From Prinsepia uniflora (lineage: Eukaryota; Streptophyta; Magnoliopsida; Rosales; Rosaceae): a stretch of 64,000 nt of DNA. A program made the position numbers and the translations under genes. The stretch covers positions 28,599,066 to 28,663,065 of the forward strand of contig CM064870.1 of assembly GCA_032719365.1 (NCBI GenBank), read 5' to 3'. The notes below the pieces were generated by a model, which worked only from the letters and a program-made list of their open reading frames with translations, was not told the origin of the DNA and made no database searches. The stretch's first letter is position 1, and every line of letters begins with the position of its first letter. This document shows positions 47,312 to 58,946 of the stretch, piece after piece.

Positions 47312-47800
47312 ATCACAAAAGCATTCTTAATTTGGTGGTTATATTTTTTTTCTACACATATACCCACATTTTTTTTAATTACCAAAGAAAAACAAACTTT
47401 ATGAACATGGAATGGAACTACCAGCATCCCTTTGCTGTGGTTTTTTTTTCCATTTGTTTTAAAAATAAAATATAAAAATTAAAAATTAAATTACATTTTA
47501 TATATTTAAAAATACAGACTAACACATATATTTACAATAAATTTAAATGTATTTAAAGTTACATATGTAAATGTTTTACGTATGTATATACCAAATTATT
47601 ATTAATTTGTAAATTTGCGCATAATTTGCTGAAATGTTAGGCTAATTTATAATAAAAAGTGCTTCAACTAAAAGTAAAATTTGGAGCTTTTTTATTTTTT
47701 TTAATTCATTGTAAAATTTGAAGCCTTGAGGCTGGTCAAGATTTGTAGGAATAATGTGGGGTCCTATTATGGTGGACACATCAGTGTGGTGGGTAAGCTG
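47312..47800. other. COMT upstream region
   Basis: AT-rich DNA without elements. GTGGTGGGTAAGC at about 47787 is close to, but not an exact match of, the complement of AC elements found in lignin gene promoters. Confidence 0.35.
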
Positions 47801-47808
47801 AGAAATCA

Positions 47809-47815
47809 TATATAA
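47809..47815 (+). promoter_or_regulatory. TATA box of COMT
   Basis: TATATAA 129 bp upstream of the start codon, followed by a CT-rich leader (about 47835-47895). A transcription start near 47840 would give a 5' UTR of about 95 nt. Confidence 0.65.
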
Positions 47816-47937
47816 GAACACAACTCAGCTCAGCCACCTCCTCAACCCTGTCTTCTTCCCCTGCTCTGCTCTGCCTTCTTCTTCAAATTCTCAGACTCTT
47901 GTGTTTATCTAGGCCAAGCCCACCAACCCATATCAAA

Positions 47938-49801
47938 ATGGGCTCCACCGGTGAGACTCAAATGACTCCAACCCAAGTCTCCGACGAGGAAGCCAATCTC
48001 TTCGCCATGCAATTAGCCAGCGCCTCTGTTTTGCCGATGGTGCTCAAGGCAGCCATAGAGCTTGACCTCTTAGAGATCATGGCCAAAGCTGGTCCGGGCG
48101 CTTTCCTTTCACCCGCGGAGATAGCTTCCCAGCTTCCCACCCAGAACCCGGACGCCGCCGTCATGCTTGACCGCATGTTGCGCCTCCTTGCCAGCTACTC
48201 CATCCTCACTTACTCCCTCCGCACCCTGCCCGACGGCAAAGTCGACAGGCTCTATGGCCTTGGCCCTGTCTGCAAATTCTTGACCAGGAATGAAGATGGG
48301 GTCTCAATCGCCGCTCTCTGCCTCATGAATCAGGACAAGGTCCTTGTTGAGAGCTGGTAAATCACGAACTCATTTTTTTCTTCATTTTCCATTGTCATTA
48401 CATTTTTAATTCATTATAGAGTTGATTCAACTTTCAAGAGATAAGGGTTACTAATTATTGTTGGTTTAAAGATAACAGAGTTGATTATTAATAGTGATTC
48501 GGATATGTATAATAATAAACGACATGTGTTCCATACAATTTCTTACTTCATGCTCAATGCTCAAACAATATCCATGTAATAAATATGAGTCGTGACTGGT
48601 GTGTTGATCTTTGTGAATCAACCATCCCCACTTTAGAGTTGGGAAATGGGATCTACCGCTTTCACCTACTACCAAACTCTTTGAATTGGACAAAGTTTGG
48701 AACTTTCTTCTTATTCTTTAAAACAATTAAGGCTTATCAGGTTAGTTGGGAATAATTTGTTGTGGTTGGATTATTTTTTTCTCTCTACATTTCTGTAGAT
48801 TAGAGTAGTTTAGACTTTTCAGTAATTTGTGAGGCCTTAAACGATTGGCAACGTGGCCAGGTCCCTCTACTTTGGAGCAAACGTAGGTTGAAACGCCCTG
48901 TCGTTTTTTCATGTTTGTATAATGCGTCTTCGGTCTGGTTGTTGCGTAGGTATCACTTGAAAGATGCAGTTCTCGAAGGTGGAATTCCATTCAACAAGGC
49001 CTATGGAATGACAGCTTTTGAGTACCATGGGACGGACCCCAGATTCAACAAGGTGTTTAACAAAGGGATGGCGGACCACTCGACCATTACCATGAAGAAG
49101 CTTCTTGAGACATACAAAGGCTTTGAAGGCCTCAAAACGGTGGTTGATGTTGGTGGTGGCACAGGAGCTGTCGTCAACATGATTGTCTCCAAGTACCCCT
49201 CCATTAAGGGCATTAACTTCGACTTGCCTCACGTCATCGAAGATGCTCCTCAATACCCTGGCGTGGAGCATGTTGGGGGAGACATGTTTGTGAGTGTACC
49301 AAAAGGAGATGCAATTTTCATGAAGGTGAGTGAGTTCCAATTAGGATTCATCATCAAAACGTAACCTCCACTTCACTCTCTTAATTTTCAAACAAACCAA
49401 TCTTAATCTCCACATGAAATGCGTCAACAAATTTAATATCAACAGGGATACTACAACTAAAGTTTATAGATCTGTGATTTGTCTATGAAATGTGGCAGTG
49501 GATATGCCATGACTGGAGTGATGAGCATTGCTTGAAATTCTTGAAGAACTGCTACGCGGCTCTTCCAGACAACGGGAAGGTGATTCTTGCTGAGTGCATT
49601 CTTCCTGTGGCCCCAGACAGCAGCCTTGCCACCAAGGGAGTTGTTCACATCGACGTCATCATGTTGGCCCACAACCCCGGTGGCAAAGAGAGGACAGAGC
49701 AGGAGTTTCAAGCCTTGGCCAAGGGCTCTGGCTTCCAAGGCTTCCGCGTGGCCTGCTCTGCCTTCAACACCTATGTCATTGAACTTCTTAAGAAGAATTG
49801 A
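47938..49801 (+). CDS. COMT: Caffeic acid / 5-hydroxyconiferaldehyde O-methyltransferase, 3 exons, 365 aa
   Basis: Exons 47938-48356, 48950-49325 and 49499-49801 join in frame with GT-AG introns of 593 and 173 bp. The first splits Trp140; the second falls after Lys265. The protein transfers a methyl group from S-adenosylmethionine to the 5-OH (or 3-OH) of lignin precursors, steering the pathway to syringyl units. It acts as a cytosolic dimer. Visible signs: N-terminal dimerisation domain (about 1-120), SAM motif DVGGGTG at 206-212, and catalytic His269, Glu297 and Glu329 at exactly the alfalfa COMT positions. Substrate-pocket Met130, Asn131, Leu136, Phe176, Met180, His183, Ile319, Met320 and Asn324 are all present. 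Length is normal for the family. The ATG at 47938 is chosen because it starts the usual MGSTGETQ end; the frame extends 13 codons upstream but contains no ATG. It looks intact. Flavonol or caffeate use is also possible in this family. Confidence 0.96.
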
Positions 49802-50318
49802 CTTCAATATCCCTCATCTCTGCTGCACACATGTTCATTGCTTGCCTCTTTTTTTTTTTCTTTTTTTTTTAATCTCATCTGGAATTTGCACCATATGTAG
49901 ATTGTTATTGTACAAAAGAAACTAATAAGAAACTGAGTTTATGTTGCTTGTACCTCAAGCTTTTCATAATTTTGTCAAGATTTCGGATCAATGAAGTTTT
50001 TATCCATCAATGTTTTTGGGAATAGATCCATTCATTATATTATTTGCTTTTTATACTCAAAAAACTCTTTTGATGCGAGATTTTCAACAAATTTGCAATT
50101 GAAGAGGACATTCATATCATTATTCAGAAAGCTTAAAGAGGAGTCCAACCCTTTGTCATACACGAAATGAGTGAACAAAGAGGCCTTAGCTGGCATACAA
50201 TAACAACGAAGAGAAAATCAACCCGCCAAGTCTAAATTATTATTCAACATCTGCATTGCAAGAAATCAGACATTTTAAGACCTTAACTAACAGAATAAGG
50301 ACTGCAAGAAAATAACTT

Positions 50319-50321
<3 letters not shown>
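49802..50321. other. Intergenic space between two convergent genes
   Basis: It holds the COMT 3' UTR (T-rich run at about 49850-49870, AATAAG-like signals near 49923) and downstream DNA. No gene seen. Confidence 0.5.

Positions 50322-50351
<30 letters not shown>
50322..50351. repeat. (AT)n microsatellite just after the DMR6-like stop codon
   Basis: Fifteen AT units ending 8 bp from the stop codon of the minus-strand gene, so it lies in its 3' UTR. A likely length-variable marker. Confidence 0.9.
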
Positions 50352-50355
<4 letters not shown>

Positions 50356-50359
50356 GAGG

Positions 50360-53300
50360 CTAGTTTTGGCATTTGAAAAGCTCCAAGCAATGCTCTTGGT
50401 CCAAGTTTCTTGTCCAAAACTTCTTATAATACTCTGTGTATTTGTAACCCCGATAAACGGCGGGAGATCCATCACGGGTGAGAGCCTTTGCCGGGCTGAT
50501 CAGAGCGTCATCTTGTGGGCAGAGGAAGGAAGCTACCGATAGCCTTGGTCTATCGGTGTTGGTAATGGCACGGTGCCACACACTCTTGTAAACCCCATTA
50601 CTTAAGGCCTGCAGTCACTAATTTCGTTAGATTCACTCTAATCGTTACTTACAAATTATAATATAAATAAACGTCACCTGTAGTTGGTCGCCTAGGTTAA
50701 TGACAAAGGCGTTAGGGTGGGGATTGACAGCAATCCATTTGCCGTCTTTGAGGACTTGGAGGCCGGCGACTCCAAGGTCTTGGAGAAGAATGGTTAGGGC
50801 GTTCGGGTCTGTGTGCCCCGGTAACCCATAAGTAAGCTCCGGCTGTGGACACGGCGGATAAAAGTTCACAGCCATGTGCTGTCCTTGCTCACCCAATGTG
50901 TTTTCAATGTAATGTTTCTCCAGCCCTAGGCTCTCTGATATCAGCTCCTGTAATCGGTACCCAAGTCCTCTAACTTCTCTACTGTAATTACTCACAATGT
51001 CCCTGCAACACAAAAATTAAATAATGTAGGAGAGTGATGAAACGATATGTTCAATTTAGAGATCTCGAAATACAAAAAGTGGTCTTTGGGCCTGAGGTAA
51101 TGCTTTGCTCTTAAATATTTAACGGGCCTGAGGTTACTGTCTCGGACTCAAAATTCACGAAAAATAAGGAAGGCGTTGTGTAGCACAATAGTAATTGTTT
51201 ATGTATTGACCAAACAAAAAATAGTAATTGTTTATGTAACACATGCACCATGTTTTTTATTTAACAAGTATCCTGGTCCTCATAGTCATAGGTGATCACG
51301 CGCAACTTATTCAATACTTGTAACCAATCAAAATAAAATAAAAGGAAATAATATTAGAAAGAAAAAAACCAAAAAAAATACAATTAGTCCACCTCCATAT
51401 GTCATTACCAAACAGGCGTAGGATAGGTACAATCCATGCAAGAAAATAAGACAAAATAATCCGTCTTTATATATTATATTCTTATTTATTAAATAATTTA
51501 AAAAAATATTTTTATAGTAATATAAATAAGCACATAAATCAACAGTCCACAATTCCCTCTCTCTCTGTGACACTTATTTAATCTTAAAAGAAAAAATAAT
51601 TGGTTTCGTGAATTACGGGCCAACATACTTACACATACCACCAGGCACCAATCAACCATCAACCATCAACCATCAACCACATGATTCATTATGCTTACGT
51701 CAACACGGTTGCAAACAATGACGTCATTGCTCACCACCGGAAACAAAATGCTGTTAACAAACAGCTCAGATCTCAATTATTATTCCAAAATGCCTTCATC
51801 ATCACCCTCAATTACGTAAAAATCTTCTCCGGATGGATATTTAAACTCGAAACACGTGGGCCCGCGAATTAAAATTCAAAATATAAGGACCAGAGCTGCA
51901 CTCTAACTGCGGAATATCTCCACCGTCGATCGGATCCGACCAACCTAATGAACGGGTTACAAAAAACTTTAACAGGATAATACCGGCCTAGGTTTGGACG
52001 GAGTCAACGTCGCTCCTCCTGTATTTTCTCGAAGGGCTCAAATGGAGAAGTATGGCCAAACAACTAGTGTAATTATTTTCTTAATACACACTAGTGAACG
52101 TGGATTCCATAAATTAAAGTTTTTAAGACACGGATTAAGGTTGTATTTAACTTGTTTAAAAATACTATTTAACTCATTTTTGTCCGTTCTCATAAAGCAA
52201 CTGGTGGAAATTAATTAATTAACGAACCTAATCTCGAAGGATGAATATAACTATAAGTCAGGGAAAAATAATAATAATGATAATAATAATAATTCACCAA
52301 AAGGAAAAGGGTAAAAGAGGGTATAAATGGTTAGATGATTGACCAAGTCATAAACTAGAAATCTTCTTCAGAAAAACATCTTTGCCATGTTAGAAGGAGC
52401 TGCAAATCGTTTTGAAGAAATGATTATGATGATAATTAGGATGATGAACATGAGATCTAATCAAGGTGAAGACCTATTTAGAAAACCCTACCCTGAGCAG
52501 AGGCCAGAGGGCTTTCTAACTAAGTAACGATCTTTCGATCTTTTCATAACATTTTCAATCAGATCGATCTATAGATTTAGATTTAAGAATTTCTCCAAAT
52601 TACTATTAGATTATGAAAGAGCGTGATGATAAGTCAGAAGCTTCCGTTTGTTTATAAAAGTAACCACAGTAACCACAGTAGCAGTTATTTTCCACTCTCA
52701 TTTAGTCACGTTTTAGATAAGCATCTCATGTGTCATGAAAAGGATAATAAAAATTATTTAATAATATTAAAATTTAATGAAAGACTCCCTCCATAAATAA
52801 AAAAAAAAAAACTCATATTTATGACAATATAGTGCCGATTGGAAAGAGAAAAGCTACGTGTCAGAAAGTCGGCACAGCTTTTGCCAAAGGATAGTACACC
52901 TATGGTGTCTGAAGCGGTCTGATATGAATCATCATATCTCACAAAGAAAAGAGACAAAAACTTCAACTTAAGGGAAAGGGAAAGGGAAAGGGAAAGTACC
53001 TGAAGGAAGGAGGATTGGAGGGCCATTCCGGGACGTACTTGTCCAAAGGGTAGCAATGGAGTCGGAGATAGTCTCTCCAATTGTGAACTTTCTCTTTGGT
53101 TACATTAAAACTTGTGGAAAGTCTCATGGTTTTTGATGGGTCGTCTGAGTACAATTTCATCTTTTCCTCCACCGGCAGATCAAAAAACTCCTTCGCCATC
53201 TCCAACATTTTTTCCACTGCCTCACCCGAAACCCCATGATTGATAACCTAGTAATTATCAAACCCAAAAAAAACGTTAGGATTAAAAATGAGAAGAACGA

Positions 53301-53563
53301 AAAAAAAAATGTTATCAGACACATGCCCTAGTTAGCTAGCCAGGGTATAATCGAATGGTAGATACCTGAAAAAAGCCATAAGATTTGCAGGCATCGGCAA
53401 CTTGGTGGACAGTTTGGGCTCGATCGTCGGAAGCCAAGTCGATGACTGGGACGTTTTCGCATTCTGAGACTTCAGAGAGACGAGGGCGCTCGGATTCCGG
53501 TCGGACATAACTTTCCGGGAGGTTGGAGTAGACGATCCCGGAGGAAAGGACTTTTGTTTCCAT
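50360..53563 (-). CDS. DMR6: DMR6-like 2-oxoglutarate/Fe(II) dioxygenase (salicylate hydroxylase), 4 exons, 339 aa
   Basis: Exons on minus: 53563-53366, 53247-53000, 51002-50678 and 50608-50360. Introns are 118, 1997 and 69 bp, all GT-AG and in frame. The start METKVLSSGI is the typical N terminus; an in-frame ATG 20 codons upstream lies in the leader. Domains: N-terminal DIOX_N (about 38-145), then the 2OG-Fe(II) core. Iron ligands are His212, Asp214 and His269; the 2-oxoglutarate-binding pair is Arg279 and Ser281. The HTDPNALTILLQD and SNGVYKSVWHRA stretches match the DMR6 type better than DLO1 (which has HKDP). In the family it hydroxylates salicylic acid (5-OH, some 3-OH), lowering immune signalling; loss gives mildew resistance. 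Flavone synthase activity has been reported for relatives. It looks intact. It converges on COMT, 558 bp between stop codons. Confidence 0.94.
52972..52995. repeat. (GGGAAA)n repeat at the start of intron 2
   Basis: Four GGGAAA units beside the donor of intron 2. In the transcript it is a (UUUCCC)n tract starting within 5 nt of the splice site. Confidence 0.85.
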
Positions 53564-53741
53564 GATGTTGTTATGTGTATGGGATTGATGAGTGGTGAGT
53601 GGTGATAAAGACGTGGATAGCAATATTTAAAAAGGCAATCTCTTTCTTTTGTTTGTTGCCAAACTTAATTAGCGAATAGCTTGCAGTAGTAAACTTCGAG
53701 GAAGATGCAGATATGAGAGCTTAACTCGACATTGCACATGG

Positions 53742-53751
53742 TATTTATATA
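53742..53751 (-). promoter_or_regulatory. TATA box of the DMR6-like gene
   Basis: The minus strand reads TATATAAATA about 180 bp upstream of the start codon. A weaker TTTAAATA lies nearer the ATG (about 53622-53632). Confidence 0.5.
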
Positions 53752-53822
53752 TGAAAAATAAGGAAGTGGGAGCTGGAGGTGGAAGTGGAGGGCCTTAAGG
53801 TTTAGGCCTTCGGGGCAATATA

Positions 53823-53904
53823 GGTCAAAGATCGAGGAAGCGAGTGCATTGACTTGGAGATAAGCCAAGTGGCTGGGTCATGTACCCACTCTTTGAGTGA
53901 CGTC
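53823..53904 (-). promoter_or_regulatory. Possible W-boxes and TGACG element of the DMR6-like gene
   Basis: TTTGACC (minus strand of 53823-53829), TTGACT (plus, 53849-53854) and TGACGTC (53898-53904) lie 260-340 bp upstream of the start codon. WRKY and TGA factors bind such cores in salicylate-responsive promoters (family knowledge). They are short motifs, so chance is not excluded. Confidence 0.4.
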
Positions 53905-54507
53905 GGTTGCCGACTACCGTTTCTTACTAGGCAGACCAATGCTGACAATCCAAGTCCAATTTTATTCAAATCTTATATTTTTATATTTTCGTGAAGAAAT
54001 AATTAACAATGAAAAGTAGAAAGACTATCCGATATATTCTGTAAAAACGGAAGTTCTTTCAGAGGGTTATGGCTTTGGCATATGAGTCTTTCATTTTCGT
54101 TTATTTCATTAGACACGTATTAAAATACGATATTGCATTTTATACATGCATGCATGCAATCTTAGAATGCGCGAGTTGAAGTCGCTTTTGAGCATTCATG
54201 ATTGGTAGATGTATAGATATAATGAAGGGAAAGACATAATTGGTGGAATATTGTGTAATATAGGCTGTGTAGCCAAGCCATAGGGGCTCACACTAGCTAC
54301 TACTTGAATTTCATTAGATGCATGCGTTGAAGTAACGTTACATGGCCGTCTCAATTGCTACATGCCTGGCCACATGTAATTCTAGACTAGCCCTAATATT
54401 ATTGGTCCACAAACCCTAAACCTATACGCCCTATCAACGTCAACCGACCTGCTACATATATGGTCACTTCATCAGTCCGGGAGTGAGGAAAACGCTGCAC
54501 TTTTTTT
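53905..54507. other. Intergenic upstream of the DMR6-like gene
   Basis: No ORF or element ends recognised. Contains palindromic TGCATGCATGCA at about 54145. Confidence 0.4.
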
Positions 54508-55214
54508 TAGCGTTATCTACGGAATATTCATAATATTTAAATTCAAACCATTAGAATCTTAGTTGTTCGATACGGTTTGAATTTGATAAAATTAGAAAGG
54601 AAACCGTTTCGATCAAAACCGTCATTAACAATTCAGTTTGAATTGAAACGGTTTAGACATTAAAAAACAGCATCTATATTAAAAAAAGAGCAATGATATT
54701 AAAAAAACACGTATATTAAAAAAAAAGTAAGTATATTAAAAAAAAACAACTACTATATTAAACAAAAAAACAAAGATATTTTTTTTAAAGTAAGGATACA
54801 AAAAAAAATCTATACTTAATATTTTATATATTAATTTTGTGGAGAATTGGATTGCAAACATTACCACTATATTAAGATTTAGCAAACAAACATTACCACT
54901 TAATAATATTTTATTATACTTTTTCTAAGTATATATATATATATATATATATATTTATCTGGGTATATTTGGGTATACTTATGTTTGTATTTTGTATTAA
55001 CAATAGATTCAAAAATTAATAAAATTTAATATATTCATTAACAATCTGGTTTAGATTTAACGGATTTTTAAAATGAAAATCCAAAACCGTTACTAACGGA
55101 GCGGTTTGAATTCTCAAACTGTTTGACTTTTATCCGGTCAAACTTAAACCGTTGGATAAATAACAGTTTGAAGCAGATCAGTTAGCAGTTTTAACGGATC
55201 CATGTCCACCCCTA
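54508..55214. mobile_element. Possible hAT-like non-autonomous element 2
   Basis: It ends GTCCACCCCTA at 55214, matching the end of 46625-47311. The left side (CGGAATATTC...TTCAAACCATTAGAATC) parallels the start of that copy. Inside are repeated AAACCGTTT words, A-rich stretches and a (TA)n run at 54930-54954. The left terminus is uncertain. Confidence 0.35.
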
Positions 55215-55458
55215 CTTTTATTTAAGCACTCCCATTAATTAGATGCCATATATCAGCTATTTAAGAGCATAATGCAATAATTAATTATGTACAACAATGA
55301 TAGATTAATTCATACGATCTAATCTCCGAGCGTACTTCTTAAGCTAAGTACTATGTGTATATGTACGGGCATAAATAGTTATTATTGAAAAACATCACAA
55401 CCTTTGTAGTTGTTTTTAATCAAGTTATTCATTAGGTAGAAGATATTTATATTGATAT

Positions 55459-55575
55459 TGTTGAGATGTAAGAAAAATATCTCACATCGAAAAAGTATAA
55501 CTATAATTTGTGTCTTACATAATCTTGAGTTACTCCTCTAACTGCCAATTGATTTTACATATATGTTGTGTTGGA
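55459..55575. mobile_element. Possible TRIM-type LTR relic
   Basis: TGTTGAGATGTAAGAAAAAT followed by TCTCACATCGAAAAAG resembles the conserved start of small plant TRIM LTRs (TGTTGRRA...CCCACATCG). No second LTR or primer site found. Confidence 0.35.
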
Positions 55576-56590
55576 ATTTGGAAACGTTGTAACCTCATGC
55601 ATGGATTATGAATAGTGTTAGGAAAAGGAATCATTGGTTTAGAAATAGGATGACGGTTTTATGGCCGAGATAGTCCCTTCCCCACGTACTGCTCCGTCTG
55701 TTTTTAAAAAGGTCGGATTGACTGTCTCATTGTTTTTGTATTTTCTTTGATGCTCTACGTACAACACCTGCCACGCCAAAACGTGCAGGTCGGATCGAGC
55801 CGGACTGTGGTGTATAAATGCATGTGTGGATTGTGATGATGACCAGCTTCACCTTTTGATCCAACGAGTCCTACTTGGAGGGGTGCTTCTTATTGATATG
55901 GCGCGGTACAAAATTAAACTACTGTCATTGCATTTGTGCACTACTCACTCTCACTCCCTATATTAGGTCTTATCCCATTCTCGCCACCTTTTACATAAAT
56001 CCAAAACATAATTAGGTGACGTCTTTATTTTAGATCTATATATATTATGCATATTTTGTTCCGTTTTCTTAAATTTGAGATGGATTCACAATCGCGATGT
56101 CAGGAATTTTATTACTAGACAGACTTAATATTTATCAAGTCTAGTTTATTATAATAAAAATTTGAAACGTATTATAACAGATAGATTTTCCCAACAAAAA
56201 TGCAAGTAAAATGTTATAAATGAAGAAAGTTGATTCACATATACAAATCTTAACAATATATATAGACATATTATAAGATTTTTATAATAGTTTTGTACAT
56301 GTTATATTTACAACAATTGCAATTTCATCACAACTTGTATTATATATGACATATGAGTGCTTTTTACGTTTACATAGATATAGAAACCACAAGATTAGTT
56401 TTACATCGCACAAAAACTTTCAGCTAACATTTGAAAAATAATTCCCCAAAATCTTACACGATTTACTCCTAAATATAAAAATCCAATGATAACACTCAAA
56501 ACTAAAAATTAAGTAATAATAAAACAATTATTAAATAAATGAAATTAGATATTAAACAACACTTTAAAGAAATTGTGATAGAATTCTGAA
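55576..56590. other. AT-rich intergenic, nothing recognised
   Basis: No coding frame, RNA gene or element ends seen. Confidence 0.4.
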
Positions 56591-57258
56591 AGAAGTATGT
56601 GGATGAGAGTATTGTCACATCTAATTTTCAATCAAGATTCACATTACATAACACTTCAAGAAAATTTCCGGCACCCGATGGTTTTTTTTGGATATATCAC
56701 TGCGAAGAAATATTTACTGCATCAACATCTTCAGTTCGTAGGCCCCATCAAGAAGAAAGTATTTTGGATGAGCGATGTGATAATGATCAGGTCCTTGAGA
56801 TATTAACAGATGTTTTTCCTCTCACATCCAATGATATGGATGGTGAAGCACCCAGGTTTCAACCTGAAGATTCTGATCTTCATTACGAGAGATTGTTAAA
56901 AAAAAACTCAGCGTGAATTGTACCCGGGTTGTAAGGCTTTTTTCGGTTCTAGGGGTAGTTTTGGAATTGATGCACATGAAAGTTGAGTATAATCAAACGA
57001 ACAAGCATTTTGATCACATGATTGGCATCATCATTCAAATGCTCACGGAAGAAAATTGTCTCCCTAAAGATCATTATAACTCGAAGAAGTTGTTGAAGGG
57101 TTTCGGTTTATGGTATGTCAAAATTCATGCATGCAAAAAAAATTGTGCATTATTTTATGGTGAATTCGAGTAGCTTGATAAATGTCCCATGTGTAATGAG
57201 CCTATGTTTCGAAAAAAAAAACAAGATTCCGAACAAGGCACTAAAACCAAGGCTGCAA
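56591..57258 (+). pseudogene. CACTA (En/Spm) TNP2-like transposase relic, cut by the element at 57259
   Basis: Across shifted frames: YHCEEIF, then DLHYERLLKK, ELYPGCKAFF (about 56905-56935), HNSKKLL-like and GLWYVKIHACKKNCALFYGEFE (about 57105-57170), a stop, then LDKCPMCNEPMF. The order YxRLL, LYPGCK, KIHAC-x-N-C and C-P-x-C is that of plant TNP2-type transposases. Stops and frame changes make it inactive. Its continuation is expected beyond the right edge, since the retroelement inserted into it. Confidence 0.75.
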
Positions 57259-58946
57259 TGTAACGACCCATCCCGGAATTCAGGATTAGATTACTACCTA
57301 ATCATGATTAGCGGGGCTAATCGGTGATTAGTTGGGCGAAATCGGACGAACGATGCCAAATGACCGTTTTGCCCCTGGTCGTGGGGGAAAACGTTGACTT
57401 TTAAATCGGTCAAATGGACTTTGACCGATGACCGCGACGTAGTTTGGGACGTCATGAGTTCATAGACAGGTGGCACGTTCGATTTCGACGTTCAAGATGA
57501 AAGTTATGAGGTTCGGAAGCCCGAGGGCAATTTCGTAATTTGGATGAATAGGGGAAAAATGTTGACTTTTTGACCGGGAGGTACGATGACCGAGGACCGA
57601 GGACCGTTAGGACGGTCTCGATGCCCTGAGTCCGTAGACAGGCGGCACGCGTCGATCGGAGTTCGAATGACCAAGTTACGGGTCTAGATTGCATGAGGGC
57701 ATTTTGGTAATTTTTGTTCTGGGGGAAAAATGGTAATTCCGTGCGGCGGTTACTGTTCACCACCGTGAAACAGAGCCTGCACGGCCATGCCGTGGTGCTT
57801 CGTGCAATCCATTGTTTAATTGTTAGTGGCTGTATGGGGTATATTGTTTATGGACTTTGAGGATGTTGGAGACACGGCTGAATGGCCTGGACAGAAGCAG
57901 AGCACGGGCGAGTTTAAAATTGGTTGGGTTCTGTTTGCGGGAAGCAATTCTCAGTGAGTCTGAAAGTGTCTCCCACGGGTTTCCGTCGTCTTGATCGATT
58001 ACCTGAGTAGTGGAGAGTGTGAGGTTCATTTTTCGAACCGAGAGAGAGAGCTGAAAGGGAGAGAACTGAGTCGGGTGGAGAAAAACCAGAGTTGGAGGGA
58101 AAATTCAAAGGTTGAATTGTGAGGGGTGTTGAGCCAAACTGAGCTTAAGGATAGCTTTCTGGGAGCTTGTTGAACTCAACCGCACGAGTACTGAGGGAAA
58201 TCGATAGCGGAAAGGACAAGAACACAAGTCCCGTTTCTAGAAAAATTTCGAGCTTGAGGACGACCACCTACGGGTAAGGAGTCTTGAAATTGGTTATGGT
58301 TTAATGTTCGTTTTGGTTCTATGAAGCTCTTGTTTTAACTAATTTGGAAACTGAGTTGATTCGAGGAAGTTTTAAAACTGGGCCCGTTTGATTGATCGTA
58401 AGAGAAATGATCGGTTTGGGGCTTTATGTAGGAAATTAGTAATGGAGAACTTAAATTTAGTTGCAACAGAAGATTTTCGATGGAAAAATTGATGGAATTT
58501 AGCCGTGCTTACAGGAGATTGGGCCGGGTCGAGTCGCGGGTGGAATGGCCCGTTTACCAGTCATCCGGGTAGGAACGACGACTGTGCACCGCACTGTAGC
58601 TGGCGCGTGGCTTTCACGCGCAGCCGCTTGCGGCGGCGCGTGAAGGCGCGTGGAACGTTTTCTCAAGGTGAGTTCAAAACGACTTTTGTTCTACACAATG
58701 TAACGAACCTTTTACCGTTGGTTTCGAAATTTTTGGACACCGTTTCAATGTGGTTCCGAGGGTCCGAAGATTTCCGTTACGTTTGTAATTAATGATTAAT
58801 TCCCAGAAAATTATGGGAAAATGGCATGTTGTTATCTATGCCCTTTGTGACACTAAAGTATGTTTTCGGGCAGGATTTGGAATTTCTGGAAAATATCGGG
58901 AATTACGGAACCGCGTGCGGCGTTAAACCGAGCCCTATTGGACGGT

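Noticed and set aside
47899..47937. Upstream in-frame extension of COMT
   Set aside because: It contains no ATG; the family start MGSTGETQ begins at 47938.
48909..49340. Minus-strand ORF of 143 codons
   Set aside because: Antisense shadow of COMT exon 2.
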